NCBI GenBank assembly: GCA_016215605.1
Contig: JACRJB010000005.1
Coordinates: 1-64,000 of the forward strand
Reading direction: 5' to 3'
Source of the DNA: Rhodopseudomonas palustris
GTDB taxonomy: Bacteria; Pseudomonadota; Alphaproteobacteria; Rhizobiales; Xanthobacteraceae
Length of the DNA: 64,000 nucleotides
Shown: piece by piece, positions 46,077 to 55,667 of the stretch
How positions within the stretch are numbered: the stretch's first letter is position 1
How the letters are laid out: each line of letters begins with the position of its first letter
The notes under the pieces: generated by a model
What the model was told of the DNA's origin: nothing
What the model saw: the letters and a program-made list of their open reading frames with translations, nothing else
Databases searched by the model: none
Position numbers and translations under genes: made by a program

Positions 46077-47225
46077 TCAGCGCTTGTAGGTGTTCGGAAC
46101 GAAAGGCGTGGCCGCGACGCGCAGCGGCAGACGCTGGCCGCGCACTTCGGCGAAAACGAGCGTGTCGAGTGCGGCCGATGCGGCCGGCAGATAGCCCATC
46201 GCCACCGGGGCGTTCAGGCTCGGGCCGAAGCCGCCGGAGGTGACGGTGCCGATCGCGTCGGTCGCCTCGGCGCTGGCATACAGCGGCGCGCCTTCGCGCA
46301 CCGGGGCGCGGCCTTCGGGCCTGAGGCCGACGCGCTTGCGCGCAGCGCCGCCGTCGAGCTGCGCCAGAATCGCATCCGCGCCGAGGAAGCCGCCCGGCCG
46401 CGGGCCGCCCGATCGGCGGCTCTTCTGGATCGACCAGTTGAGCGCGCCTTCGACCGGCGTGGTGGTGGTGTCGATGTCGTGGCCGTAGAGGCAAAGCCCG
46501 GCTTCGAGCCGCAGGCTGTCGCGGGCGCCGAGGCCGATCGGCAGCACGTCCGGATTGTCCAGCAGCGCCTTGGCGAAGGCTTCGGCACCGTCGGCCGGCA
46601 CCGAGATCTCGAAGCCGTCCTCGCCGGTGTAGCCGGAGCGCGAGACGATGCAGGGCAGGCCGTTCAGTGTCAGTTCGGCGACGTCCATGAACTTCAGCGC
46701 GGTGACGTCTGCACAGAATTTCGCCAGCGCGGCTTCGGCCTTCGGCCCCTGCAGCGCCAGCAGCGCGCGCTCGGGCAGCGCGGTGATCTCGCAGGTCTCG
46801 GACAGATGCGCCCGCAGATGCGCCTCGTCCTCGGCCTTGCAGGCGGCGTTGACCACCAGGAACAGCCGGTCGCCGAGCTTGGTGACCATCAGATCGTCGA
46901 GGATGCCGCCGGATTCGTTGGTGAACTGCGCGTAGCGCTGGCGGCCTTGTGGGAGCGCGACGATGTCCTGCGGAACCAGCGTTTCCAGCGCGCGCGCGGC
47001 ATCTTCGAGCTTGCCGGATTTCGCCCGCAGCTCGATCTGTCCCATATGCGACACATCGAACAGGCCGGCATGGGCGCGGGTGTGGAGATGTTCCTTCAGC
47101 ACGCCCGGCGCGTATTGCACCGGCATGTCGTAGCCCGCGAACGGCACCATCTTTCCACCGCGCGCCAGATGCAGCGCGTGGAGCGGCGTTCGTTTCAGGG
47201 CAGAAGCGTCGTCACGGGCCAGCAT
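46077..47225 (-). CDS. gcvT: Aminomethyltransferase GcvT
   Basis: A 382-residue T-protein that transfers the methylene group to tetrahydrofolate and releases ammonia. The opening PLHALHLARGGKMVPFAGYDMPVQY and the DVSHMGQIEL segment, YTGEDGFEIS and ARDSLRLEAGLCLYGHD are family marks. First gene of the gcvTHP operon, directly behind a tandem glycine riboswitch. Confidence 0.97.
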   Translation of the reverse strand: MLARDDASALKRTPLHALHLARGGKMVPFAGYDMPVQYAPGVLKEHLHTRAHAGLFDVSHMGQIELRAKSGKLEDAARALETLVPQDIVALPQGRQRYAQFTNESGGILDDLMVTKLGDRLFLVVNAACKAEDEAHLRAHLSETCEITALPERALLALQGPKAEAALAKFCADVTALKFMDVAELTLNGLPCIVSRSGYTGEDGFEISVPADGAEAFAKALLDNPDVLPIGLGARDSLRLEAGLCLYGHDIDTTTTPVEGALNWSIQKSRRSGGPRPGGFLGADAILAQLDGGAARKRVGLRPEGRAPVREGAPLYASAEATDAIGTVTSGGFGPSLNAPVAMGYLPAASAALDTLVFAEVRGQRLPLRVAATPFVPNTYKR

Positions 47226-47271
47226 TTCCAGGCTCCCACGGTTCCCGAGACCAATTTCTCGTCACCATTCG

Positions 47272-47456
47272 AGCCCCATCTGTCGCTGTGCCTGAGAGCA
47301 TTATCCCGTCGGCGGACCCGCAGCGGGCTTGGCCCGACCGGGTCTCTTTCCAGATGTCATCCTGTCGCGCGGTCCGTTTGCCTGAGAGTTTCCGGGGCGG
47401 TTGCTCCTTCGGCGCCGGCCCCCTTCACTGAAGAATTGGGCCGATCTCTCCCGACG
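47272..47456 (-). ncRNA. Tandem glycine riboswitch
   Basis: Leader of gcvT, read on the minus strand. The first aptamer starts at CGGGAGAGATCGG and has GCCGAAGGAGCAACCG, then AAACTCTCAGGCA and ACGGACCG. The second has GCTCTCAGGCACAGCGACAGATGGGG after a CTGGAAAGAGACC segment. Both core glycine-aptamer motifs (GAAGGGGCAA-type and CUCUCAGG-type) are present. Glycine binding turns on glycine cleavage genes in known cases. Confidence 0.92.
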
Positions 47457-47692
47457 CGACTTAGTCTCAACAGGTAGGACACAAACACGGCTTCAGCAAG
47501 GCTGTCAACGCAGTGCAGCGAGCTATCAACGGGTCTTCGTCGCCGCCCGGCAAAGCGGCCCGACCGGTGGCAAACAACTGAATCCGTGCCCACTTTCTGG
47601 ACAGGGCGCGGCCTCGCGTCTAAAAGGCAGGGCACCCGGACAGCGGTGGACCCAGCGGGCGTTTCGCGGGCATCCCGGACGATTGGACGAAC

Positions 47693-50365
47693 ATGAGCGG
47701 CGTTAACGATATCAGGTCTGCGTTTCTGAACTACTTCGCGAAGAACGGTCACGACATCGTGCCGTCGTCGCCGCTGGTGCCGCGCAACGATCCCACGTTG
47801 ATGTTCACCAATGCCGGCATGGTGCAGTTCAAGAACGTGTTCACCGGGCTGGAGAAGCGCTCCTATCAGCGCGCCACCACCTCGCAGAAATGCGTGCGCG
47901 CTGGCGGCAAGCACAACGACCTCGACAATGTCGGCTACACCGCGCGGCATCTCACCTTCTTCGAGATGCTCGGCAATTTCTCGTTCGGCGATTACTTCAA
48001 GGAACGCGCGATCGAGCTCGCCTGGAACCTGATCACCAAGGATTTCGGCCTTCCCAAGGACAAGCTGCTGGTCACCGTCTATCACACCGACGACGAGGCG
48101 GCTTCGTACTGGAAGAAGATCGCCGGCTTCTCCGACGACCGCATCATCCGGATTCCGACCAGCGACAATTTCTGGGCGATGGGCGACACCGGCCCGTGCG
48201 GCCCGTGCTCGGAGATCTTCATCGATCAGGGCGAACACATCTTCGGCGGCCCGCCCGGCTCGCCGGACGAGGACGGCGACCGCTTCCTCGAATTCTGGAA
48301 TCTGGTGTTCATGCAGTACGACCAGGTGACGAAGGACGAGCGCGTGCCGCTGCCGCGCCCGTCGATCGACACCGGCATGGGGCTCGAGCGGATGGCGAAC
48401 ATCCTGCAGGGCGTCGACAGCGTGTTCGACACCGACCTGTTCCGCAGCCTGATCGACGCGACCGCGTCGGCGCTCGGCCGCGGCCCGACCGAGCAGGACG
48501 CCGCGTCGTTCCGCGTCATCGCCGACCATCTGCGCTCGTCGTCGTTCCTGATCGCCGACGGCGTGCTGCCGTCGAACGAAGGCCGCGGCTACGTGCTGCG
48601 CCGGATCATGCGCCGCGCGATGCGCCATGCGCAGCTGCTCGGCGCCAACGAGCCGCTGATGTGGCGGCTGGTGTGGGCGCTGGTGCGCGAGATGGGCCAG
48701 GCCTATCCCGAGCTGGTGCGCGCCGAGGCGATGATCGAGGAGACGATGCGCCTCGAAGAGACCCGCTTCCGCAAGACGCTGGAGCGCGGCCTGACGATTC
48801 TCGACGAGAAGAGCGGCTCCCTGAAGAAGGGCGACATGTTCGACGGCGAGACCGCGTTCACGCTCTACGACACCTACGGCTTTCCGCTGGATCTGACGCA
48901 GGACGCGCTGCGCAACCGCGGCATCAGCGTCGACATCGCCTCGTTCACCGATGCGATGGACCGGCAGCGCGCCAAGGCGCGCGCGTCCTGGGCCGGCAGC
49001 GGCGAGGCCGCGACCGAGACGGTGTGGTTCGGGCTGCGCGAAAAGCTCGGCGCCACGGAGTTCCTGGGCTACGACACCGAGACCGCCGAGGGCGTGGTGA
49101 CGGCGCTGGTCAAGGACGGCGCCGAAGTCGACGCGCTGAAGCCCGGCGACAGCGGCGCGATCGTGATGAACCAGACGCCGTTCTACGCCGAATCCGGCGG
49201 CCAGGTCGGCGACACCGGCGTGCTGAGCGGCGACGGCGTGCGCTTCCGCGTCACCGACACGCTGAAGAAGGCCGGCGATCTGTTCGTGCATTTCGGCATC
49301 GTCGAGCAGGGCACCGTCAAGCGCAACGCCGCGCTGCAGCTCGACGTCGATCATTCGCGCCGCTCGTCGATCCGCGCCAACCACTCGGCGACGCATCTGC
49401 TGCACGAGGCGCTGCGCCAGGTGCTCGGCGATCACATCGCGCAGAAGGGCTCGATGGTCTCGCCCGACCGGCTGCGCTTCGACTTCGTGCACCAGAAGCC
49501 GATCACGCCGGACGAGCTGCGCAAGGTCGAGGACATCGCCAACGACATCGTGCTGGAAAACGACGAAGTGACGACCCGGCTGATGGCGGTCGACGATGCC
49601 CGCGAAGCCGGCGCCCGCGCGCTGTTCGGCGAGAAATACGGCGACGAGGTCCGCGTCGTGTCGATGGGCCGGAGCGCGCGCGAGCACGGCTCCAACGCGC
49701 TCGGCTGGTCGGTCGAACTGTGCGGCGGCACCCACGTCAAGCGCACCGGGGATATCGGCCTGATCTCGGTCACCAGCGAAAGCGCGGTCGCCTCCGGCGT
49801 GCGCCGGATCGAGGCGCTGACCGGGCGCGCGGCGCGGCACAGCGCCAACGCCGCAGTGAATACCGCCAAGCTGGCGGCCGCCGAACTGCGCACCTCGCTC
49901 GACGACATGCCGGCGCGCGTGGCGGCGCTGATGGAGGAGCGCAAGAAGCTCGAGCGCGAACTGTCCGAGGCGCGCAAGAAGCTGGCGATGGGCGGCGGCG
50001 GCGCCGGCGCGGCCGATGGCGGCGCGGATGTGCGCGACGTCGGCGGCGTCAAGCTGATGGCGCGCGCGGTCGAAGGTATCGAGATCAAGGATCTCAAGAG
50101 CCTGGTCGATCAGGGCAAAAAGCAGCTCGGCTCCGGCGTGATCGCGCTGGTGGCGAAGAGCGAGGACGGCAAGGGCTCGATCGTGGTCGGCGTCACCCCG
50201 GATCTGGTGGCGCGGTTCTCCGCGGTGGACCTTGTGCGCACGGCGTCCCAAGTGCTCGGCGGCAAAGGCGGCGGCGGCAAGCCCGACATGGCCCAGGCCG
50301 GCGGCCCGGACGGCTCCAAGGCGCAGGCCGCGCTCGACGCCATCGCCGCGGCGATCGGCGGCTAG
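47693..50365 (+). CDS. alaS: Alanyl-tRNA synthetase
   Basis: An 890-residue class II synthetase. The N-terminal catalytic core has motif 1 and 2 regions ([39 protein letters not shown]). The editing domain has HSATHLLH and CGGTH zinc-site motifs. A coiled coil (residues about 725-775) and the C-terminal DHHA1 domain follow. Length is normal. It lies divergent from gcvT, with about 210 bp of upstream region beyond the riboswitch. Confidence 0.98.
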   Translation: MSGVNDIRSAFLNYFAKNGHDIVPSSPLVPRNDPTLMFTNAGMVQFKNVFTGLEKRSYQRATTSQKCVRAGGKHNDLDNVGYTARHLTFFEMLGNFSFGDYFKERAIELAWNLITKDFGLPKDKLLVTVYHTDDEAASYWKKIAGFSDDRIIRIPTSDNFWAMGDTGPCGPCSEIFIDQGEHIFGGPPGSPDEDGDRFLEFWNLVFMQYDQVTKDERVPLPRPSIDTGMGLERMANILQGVDSVFDTDLFRSLIDATASALGRGPTEQDAASFRVIADHLRSSSFLIADGVLPSNEGRGYVLRRIMRRAMRHAQLLGANEPLMWRLVWALVREMGQAYPELVRAEAMIEETMRLEETRFRKTLERGLTILDEKSGSLKKGDMFDGETAFTLYDTYGFPLDLTQDALRNRGISVDIASFTDAMDRQRAKARASWAGSGEAATETVWFGLREKLGATEFLGYDTETAEGVVTALVKDGAEVDALKPGDSGAIVMNQTPFYAESGGQVGDTGVLSGDGVRFRVTDTLKKAGDLFVHFGIVEQGTVKRNAALQLDVDHSRRSSIRANHSATHLLHEALRQVLGDHIAQKGSMVSPDRLRFDFVHQKPITPDELRKVEDIANDIVLENDEVTTRLMAVDDAREAGARALFGEKYGDEVRVVSMGRSAREHGSNALGWSVELCGGTHVKRTGDIGLISVTSESAVASGVRRIEALTGRAARHSANAAVNTAKLAAAELRTSLDDMPARVAALMEERKKLERELSEARKKLAMGGGGAGAADGGADVRDVGGVKLMARAVEGIEIKDLKSLVDQGKKQLGSGVIALVAKSEDGKGSIVVGVTPDLVARFSAVDLVRTASQVLGGKGGGGKPDMAQAGGPDGSKAQAALDAIAAAIGG

Positions 50366-50366
50366 C

Positions 50367-51155
50367 ATGACGCGGGCGCTGGCGTGGCGGGTCGAGCAGG
50401 CCTGCCTCGACGCCTGGCCGGCGCTACGTAGCGTGTATCACGGCGACTGGCTGCTGCGGTTCGGCGAGGGCGTGTCGCGCCGCGCCAATTCGGTCAATCC
50501 CCTGCACGACCGCGCTGAGACCATCGCGGACGATCTCGCTTACTTCGCGCGGCTGTATCACAGCCACGGCCTGCCGCTGATCGTGCGGGTGCCGACGCTG
50601 ATCGCCGGTGCGGAGCGGATCGACCGCGAACTCGATCGGCAGGGCTTCACCAGCGAGGGCGAGACCTGCACGCTGCTGCGTGATTTCGGAAGCGAGCATT
50701 TCGCTGTCGATACGTCCGCTGCAGACACGTGGGCCACCGCGCCGGACATCACCCTGGCGCCGCGCGCCGACGCCGAATGGCTGGGCGCGATCGCGCGGCT
50801 GCAGGCGCAGTCGCCGTTGCACGCAGCCGTGTACGCCCGCGTCGTCGATGCGATCGCACTACCAGCGGGCTTCCTCGCGCTCCGCCGCGACGGCGCGGTC
50901 GTCGCGACCGCCTACGGCGTGGTGTCCGGCGATCTGCTGGTGGTCGAGTCGGTCGTCGTCGATGAGACGTTGCGCGGACAAGGCCTTGGCCGCCGCCTGA
51001 TGCAGGCGCTGTTCGCCTGGGGCATCCACAACGGCGCCAAAGCCGTCTGCCTGCAAGTGGTCGCCGACAACGTCGCCGGCCGCGCGCTGTATGCGAGCCT
51101 CGGCTTCGACCAGGAACTGTACCGCTATTGCTATCGGCGGGCGGCGCAAGACTAA
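50367..51155 (+). CDS. GNAT-family N-acetyltransferase
   Basis: A 262-residue protein whose ATG (50367) directly follows the alaS stop, so it is likely co-transcribed. The C-terminal GNAT core (about residues 130-250) has the acetyl-CoA loop VVVDETLRGQGLGRRLMQAL and the last-strand motif NVAGRALYASLGFDQE. The N-terminal half is a second, less clear domain. Substrate is unknown; amino acid- or tRNA-related reactions are not excluded given alaS. Confidence 0.85.
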   Translation: MTRALAWRVEQACLDAWPALRSVYHGDWLLRFGEGVSRRANSVNPLHDRAETIADDLAYFARLYHSHGLPLIVRVPTLIAGAERIDRELDRQGFTSEGETCTLLRDFGSEHFAVDTSAADTWATAPDITLAPRADAEWLGAIARLQAQSPLHAAVYARVVDAIALPAGFLALRRDGAVVATAYGVVSGDLLVVESVVVDETLRGQGLGRRLMQALFAWGIHNGAKAVCLQVVADNVAGRALYASLGFDQELYRYCYRRAAQD

Positions 51156-51169
51156 CGGCCCCACCCCGT

Positions 51170-51315
51170 CATTCCGGGGCCCTCGCGCAGCGAGCGAGCC
51201 CGGAATCCATACGCCGCAGCGTTGGCGTTCCATGCACCCACTTCGTCCTGTTCTTCGCCACGCACACAGGGGGCATGGATTCCGGGCTCGCGCTACGCGC
51301 GCCCCGGAATGACGA
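51170..51315. repeat. Dispersed palindromic repeat, family B (copy 4)
   Basis: GTCATTCCGGGGCC..AGCGAGCCCGGAATCC and GATTCCGGGCTCG..CGCGCCCCGGAATGACG arms, after the GNAT gene and before the convergent transporter gene. Confidence 0.85.
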
Positions 51316-51360
51316 ACGAGGGCGCGGGAACTGGATCGGCTGAGGTTCGCTCCCCCGCTA

Positions 51361-53325
51361 CTACACAGCTGCGCTAGTCAGGGGCATTTCGATCGTCTGC
51401 GGCGGCGGGTCGTTGGTGGCTTCTTCGACGCAGTATTTCACGGCGTCGCGCAACGTCAGCACGGTGGCGTCGGCGTGCGCGGACTCGTTGGTGTCGGTGA
51501 TGTTCGGCGCATCCGCCGACCACAGCGCGACGATGATTTTGGCGTGCGGCGCCTTGCGGCGCAGCCGTCGCACCGCGTAGCGGATATGCGTGGTGTTCGA
51601 CGTGTCGAGATACGACAGGCAGATCAGCGCCACGTTGGAGACGTCGAGGCCGAAGATGTTCTTGGTCGACAGCGCGCTCGACGGCTCGACCCTCGCGCCG
51701 ATGCCGTGCACGCGGCAGAGGTGCGACAGCATCAGCGCCGCGGCTTCGTCGAGTTGCGAACGTCCGCCGATGCACAGCACCGGCGCGGCGCCTTGCCAGT
51801 TGGACTTGAGATCGGCCGGCTTCAGCATCGCGATGTTGTCGTCGGCGTGATCGACCGGCGTTTGCGCGACCGCGGCGGCCGCCTCGGCGTCGGTGGTGGG
51901 CTCGTCGCCGTCCGGCTCCTGATCGATCTCGTCGGTGAGGTCCTCGGTGAACTCCAGCACCGTGTCCTTGATCCGGGTCAGCCGCACGAGATCGAGCGCG
52001 TCGCGATCGAGGTCGGCCTGGGCGAGCTGCAGGCCCTTCAGCGCGACGTCGTCGTAGTACGACGACAGCGAGCGTTCTTTCAGGAATTGCTCGGCCTTCT
52101 CGGCGGCCTCGGTCGGATCGCCGGCCAGCATCCGCTGATAGAAGATCTCCGGCGGCGACAGCGCCGGCCGGTCGCCGAACATCACGTCGAGAAACGCCAG
52201 ACGCTCGACGTGTCGGCCCAGCACCACCAGGCAAACCGTCAGCGGCGTCGCCAGCACGAGCCCGATCGGCCCCCACAGCGCGGTCCAGAACGTCGCCGAG
52301 ATCACCACCGCCACCGGCGACAGCCCGGTGCTGCGGCCGTAGACCATCGGCTCGATGACATGCGCGATCGCCGGCTCGATGATGAAGAACAGGATCGCGG
52401 TCCAGATCAGCATCGACCAGCCGGGATCGACCGCGACCGCCAACGTCAGCGGGAAGGCGGCGGCGATGATCGAGCCGATATACGGCACGAAGCGCAGCAC
52501 CGCGGCCAGGATGCCCCACAGCGTCGGGCTCGGCACGCCGATCAGCCACAGCCCGGTGCCGATCAGCACGCCGAAGCCGGAATTGATCAGCAGCTGATTG
52601 AGGAACAGCCGGCTCAGCCGGCTGGCCGCGTCGTCCAACGCCGCGGTGGTGCGCTGCAGATCGTGGGTGCCGGCGAGACGGATCAGCCGATTGCGCAGAT
52701 CCTCCCGCTGCAACAGGATGAAGATGACGAAGATCACGATGATGCCGGTCATCGCCAGCGGCGACACCAGCGGCGCGATCAGCGAGCGCAGATTGGCCAG
52801 CGTCCCCGGATCGGGCTGCAGCACTTCGACCGGGACCGGCGCGACGGGCCGCGACGGCGCGGTCGTGGTCGGCGGATTGGTCAGCGACGGCGAGGGGGCA
52901 TTCTTCGGCTTGTTGAGCTCCCTGCCGAGATCCTGCAGCATCCCTTCGGCGCGTTCCAGCGTCGACGACCCGCCGGTCACGCCGCGCAGCGACGTGATCT
53001 TGGATTGGATGGTCGACTGATATTGCGGCAGGTCGCCGGCGAGGCGCGACAGCTGCGTCGCGATCAGGCTGCCGAGCGCGAAGATCACCGCGAAGGCGAG
53101 GAGGACGGTGGTGATCGCCGCGACCGCGCGCGGCACATGCAGCGCCTGCAAGAAGTTCACCGGGCGGGCCAGCACGAAGCTCAGCAGGATCGCCAGCGCG
53201 ACCGGGACGAACACTTCGCGGCCGACATACAGCGCGGAAATGATGATCACGGCCAGAATCGTAACGGCGCAGGCGCCGACCAGGCCGGCGACGTCTTCAA
53301 GGCTTTGGGGCTTGCCCAGCTTCAT
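51361..53325 (-). CDS. AI-2E-family transporter with extra C-terminal domain
   Basis: A 654-residue inner-membrane protein starting at the ATG at 53325 (MKLGKPQSLED). The N-terminal 400 residues are an AI-2E/PerM-type permease with about eight helices (VPRAVAAITTVLLAFAVIFALGSLI; AVVISATFWTALWGPIGLVLATPLTVCLVVLG). A charged cytoplasmic region follows, then about 110 residues with a Rossmann-like repeat resembling a B12-binding-type fold (VLCIGGRSQLDEAAALML; IFGLDVSNVALICLSYLD; KAPHAKIIVALW). That domain is not usual for the family. Substrate unknown; ions or peptides are known for relatives. Confidence 0.82.
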   Translation of the reverse strand: MKLGKPQSLEDVAGLVGACAVTILAVIIISALYVGREVFVPVALAILLSFVLARPVNFLQALHVPRAVAAITTVLLAFAVIFALGSLIATQLSRLAGDLPQYQSTIQSKITSLRGVTGGSSTLERAEGMLQDLGRELNKPKNAPSPSLTNPPTTTAPSRPVAPVPVEVLQPDPGTLANLRSLIAPLVSPLAMTGIIVIFVIFILLQREDLRNRLIRLAGTHDLQRTTAALDDAASRLSRLFLNQLLINSGFGVLIGTGLWLIGVPSPTLWGILAAVLRFVPYIGSIIAAAFPLTLAVAVDPGWSMLIWTAILFFIIEPAIAHVIEPMVYGRSTGLSPVAVVISATFWTALWGPIGLVLATPLTVCLVVLGRHVERLAFLDVMFGDRPALSPPEIFYQRMLAGDPTEAAEKAEQFLKERSLSSYYDDVALKGLQLAQADLDRDALDLVRLTRIKDTVLEFTEDLTDEIDQEPDGDEPTTDAEAAAAVAQTPVDHADDNIAMLKPADLKSNWQGAAPVLCIGGRSQLDEAAALMLSHLCRVHGIGARVEPSSALSTKNIFGLDVSNVALICLSYLDTSNTTHIRYAVRRLRRKAPHAKIIVALWSADAPNITDTNESAHADATVLTLRDAVKYCVEEATNDPPPQTIEMPLTSAAV

Positions 53326-53687
53326 TCGGTTCGACGCTTTCGATGGCGCTGCCGATCGGGCGATGCGCCGACTTCGCGGCCCTGCCACCCGGATGGGCAG
53401 CCGCTCGCACCGATCGATAAGTGCGCTCGCGAAGCTCAGTTCCCGAGGGGGAGCGAAAGGGGCAAGGACCAACGATGCAGACGCCCTGATCCCTCCCTTG
53501 AGGCGCACCACCTCTCCCCAGTCATTCCGGGGGCGCTCGCGCAGCGAGCGAACCTGGAATCTCGAGGTTGTGACGAAGAACGTGCCCAAAATCTGCGGGA
53601 TTCCGGGTTCGCGCTGCGCGCGCCCCGGAATGACGGCGCGTGGGGTTGGAGAAAGAGAGAAGGCGCTGCAGCGACGGACCGGCTTGA
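53326..53687. other. Non-coding gap between the transporter and antiporter
   Basis: 362 bp holding the family B repeat copy 5 at about 53519-53637. The other half shows no gene, operator or hairpin that I can support. Confidence 0.6.
53519..53637. repeat. Dispersed palindromic repeat, family B (copy 5)
   Basis: GTCATTCCGGGGGCGCTCGC arm at 53520 and CGCGCCCCGGAATGACGG arm near 53620, with inner AACCTGGAATCTCGAGG and GATTCCGGGTTCGCG. Same family as the copies near 4.7, 15.3, 19.2 and 51.2 kb. Confidence 0.85.
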
Positions 53688-55472
53688 TCAATCCACCGTC
53701 GCCATGCCCTCGCGGATCTGCTTCTTTCGCGCGTCGCGTTCGTCGTGGATGATCGCGATCACTTTGCCGACCGGCATGCCGACGCTCTGCAGTACGGTCG
53801 AGGCGATCTCGAAGCTCGCTTCCAGCACCTCGCGGACGACGTCGGTGGCGCCGAGCTTGAACAGCCGCACCGCGTGTTCGGCGTCGCGGGCGCGGACGAT
53901 CACCGGGATGTCGGGCCGCTCGGCGCGGGCCGCGGCGACGACGTGCTCGGCGGCGCTGGCGTCGTGCATCGTCACCACCAGCGCGGTGGCTTCGGCGAGG
54001 CCGCATTTGCGCAGGAAGGCGCGTTGGGTGGCGTCGCCATAGACCAGATTGTGGCCGGCGCGGCGGGCCTTTCTCACCGCGTCGGGGTCGATCTCGATGC
54101 CGATGAACGGTTTGTCCTGCTTCTTCAGGATATCGCCGAGGATGCGGCCGACGCGGCCATAGCCGACGACGATGATGCGGCCGTCCTCGGGCGGGCCGGG
54201 ATCGGCATGGCCGTCGGCCATCGCGGTCACCTTGTGCACCTGCTTGCTGGCCTTGCGGGAGAGCCGCGCCAGATACGGCGTCAGCAGCATCGTGCCGGAC
54301 GACACCAGCAGCATGAACTGCTCGACCTCGCGGGTGACGAGGCCCGACGAACTGGCGAGCCCGAGCACCAGGAAGGCGAATTCGCCGCCGCCGGCGAGCA
54401 GCAGGCTGGCTTCCGCCACCACCGGCCAGGACAGCCCGAAGCCGCGCGTCAGCGCCGCGATCAGCGCCGCCTTCAGCGTCACCATGCCGAACACCGAAGC
54501 CGCGACCATCGCCGGATAGCGCGCCACCTCGGCGACGTCGATCCGCATGCCCACCGAGATGAAGAACAACCCGAGCAGCATGCCCTTGAACGGCTCGATG
54601 TCGACCTCGACCTGACGGCGGAATTCGGTCTCGGCCAGCACCAGCCCGGCGAGGAAGGCGCCGAGCGCCATCGACAGCCCGGCGACGTGGGTGAGCAGCG
54701 AGGTGCCGACCACCACGAACAGAATGGTCGCCATGAACAATTCGCGGTTGTGCGTATGCGCCACCAGCCGGAACAGCCGGCGCAGCACCAGCCGGCCGAA
54801 GCCGACGATCAGCAGGATCGCGGCGACGGCCTGGATCAGCGCGATGCCGAGGCCGAACCAGACCGATCCGGTGGCGGGCGCAGCAGTGCCGGGGTCGGCG
54901 CCGCCGCCGGCATTGCCCAGCACCACGATCAGGAACAGGATCGGCACCACCGCCAGATCCTGCGCCAGCAGCACCGCGAAGATGCTGCGGCCGGCGTGGG
55001 TCGCCAGCCGCTTCTGCTCGGCGAGGAGCTGCAGCACGATCGCCGTCGAGGACAGCGCGAGGCAGGCGCCGATCACCAGACTGGCCTCGACGGTGTTGCC
55101 GAAGCTCAGCGCGATGCCGCTGATCGCCGCGGTGGTGAGCACCACCTGCAGCATGCCGAGCCCGAACACCAGCCGGCGCATCGTCCACAGCCGGTCGAAC
55201 GACAATTCGAGGCCGATGGTGAACAGCAGGAAGGCGACGCCGAGCTCCGCGAGCCGGTCGACCGCGTCCTGCGAGGTGATGGTGATGGCCTGCAGCCACG
55301 GCAGGCCCTCGCCGAGTCGGCCGAGGCTGTAGGGGCCGAGCACCAGCCCGGCGACCAGGAACCCGAGCACCGGGCTGATGCGCAGGCGGGCCATCAAGGG
55401 AATGACCACGCCGGCGGTTCCGAGAAACACCAGGGCTTCCCGGTAGACGCCGATATCGCTTGCTGTTGACAT
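53688..55472 (-). CDS. CPA2-type K+/H+ antiporter with RCK domain (KefB-like)
   Basis: A 594-residue glutathione-regulated-type potassium efflux antiporter. The ATG at 55472 begins the first helix region (MSTASDIGVYREALVFLGTAGVVIPLMARLRISPVLGFLVAGL). About 12 helices follow, with the RRSIFAVLLAQDLAVVPILF pore segment, then an RCK N domain with the nucleotide motif GYGRVGRIL (about residue 420). The C-terminus has no clear RCK C subdomain. It diverges from a second antiporter of the same superfamily. Confidence 0.9.
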   Translation of the reverse strand: MSTASDIGVYREALVFLGTAGVVIPLMARLRISPVLGFLVAGLVLGPYSLGRLGEGLPWLQAITITSQDAVDRLAELGVAFLLFTIGLELSFDRLWTMRRLVFGLGMLQVVLTTAAISGIALSFGNTVEASLVIGACLALSSTAIVLQLLAEQKRLATHAGRSIFAVLLAQDLAVVPILFLIVVLGNAGGGADPGTAAPATGSVWFGLGIALIQAVAAILLIVGFGRLVLRRLFRLVAHTHNRELFMATILFVVVGTSLLTHVAGLSMALGAFLAGLVLAETEFRRQVEVDIEPFKGMLLGLFFISVGMRIDVAEVARYPAMVAASVFGMVTLKAALIAALTRGFGLSWPVVAEASLLLAGGGEFAFLVLGLASSSGLVTREVEQFMLLVSSGTMLLTPYLARLSRKASKQVHKVTAMADGHADPGPPEDGRIIVVGYGRVGRILGDILKKQDKPFIGIEIDPDAVRKARRAGHNLVYGDATQRAFLRKCGLAEATALVVTMHDASAAEHVVAAARAERPDIPVIVRARDAEHAVRLFKLGATDVVREVLEASFEIASTVLQSVGMPVGKVIAIIHDERDARKKQIREGMATVD

Positions 55473-55667
55473 GATGGTTCCATCAATCACGGCATCGCCG
55501 CGCCCGCGAGGGGTTCGATCAAATTGCGTCGCGCTGCGGCAAAAAATCGCAATTTCGACGGTCGATCTTGGTGAGACCGGCGCCGTTCGGCGGCGCTGCG
55601 AGCGCTGCGGCGATGGGTAGCCACATCGAGGATGGCGGCTCGCGTCGTCATGCCGCACAACGGGATC

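Noticed and set aside
47357-50368. Long minus-strand frame opposite alaS
   Set aside because: Antisense shadow of a GC-rich synthetase gene; no protein-like features.
51361-55299. A 1312-codon minus-strand open frame covering the AI-2E gene and the adjacent antiporter
   Set aside because: Only the part from 53325 down looks like a protein family; the upstream portion is Arg/Gly-rich shadow of the KefB-like gene read in another frame.
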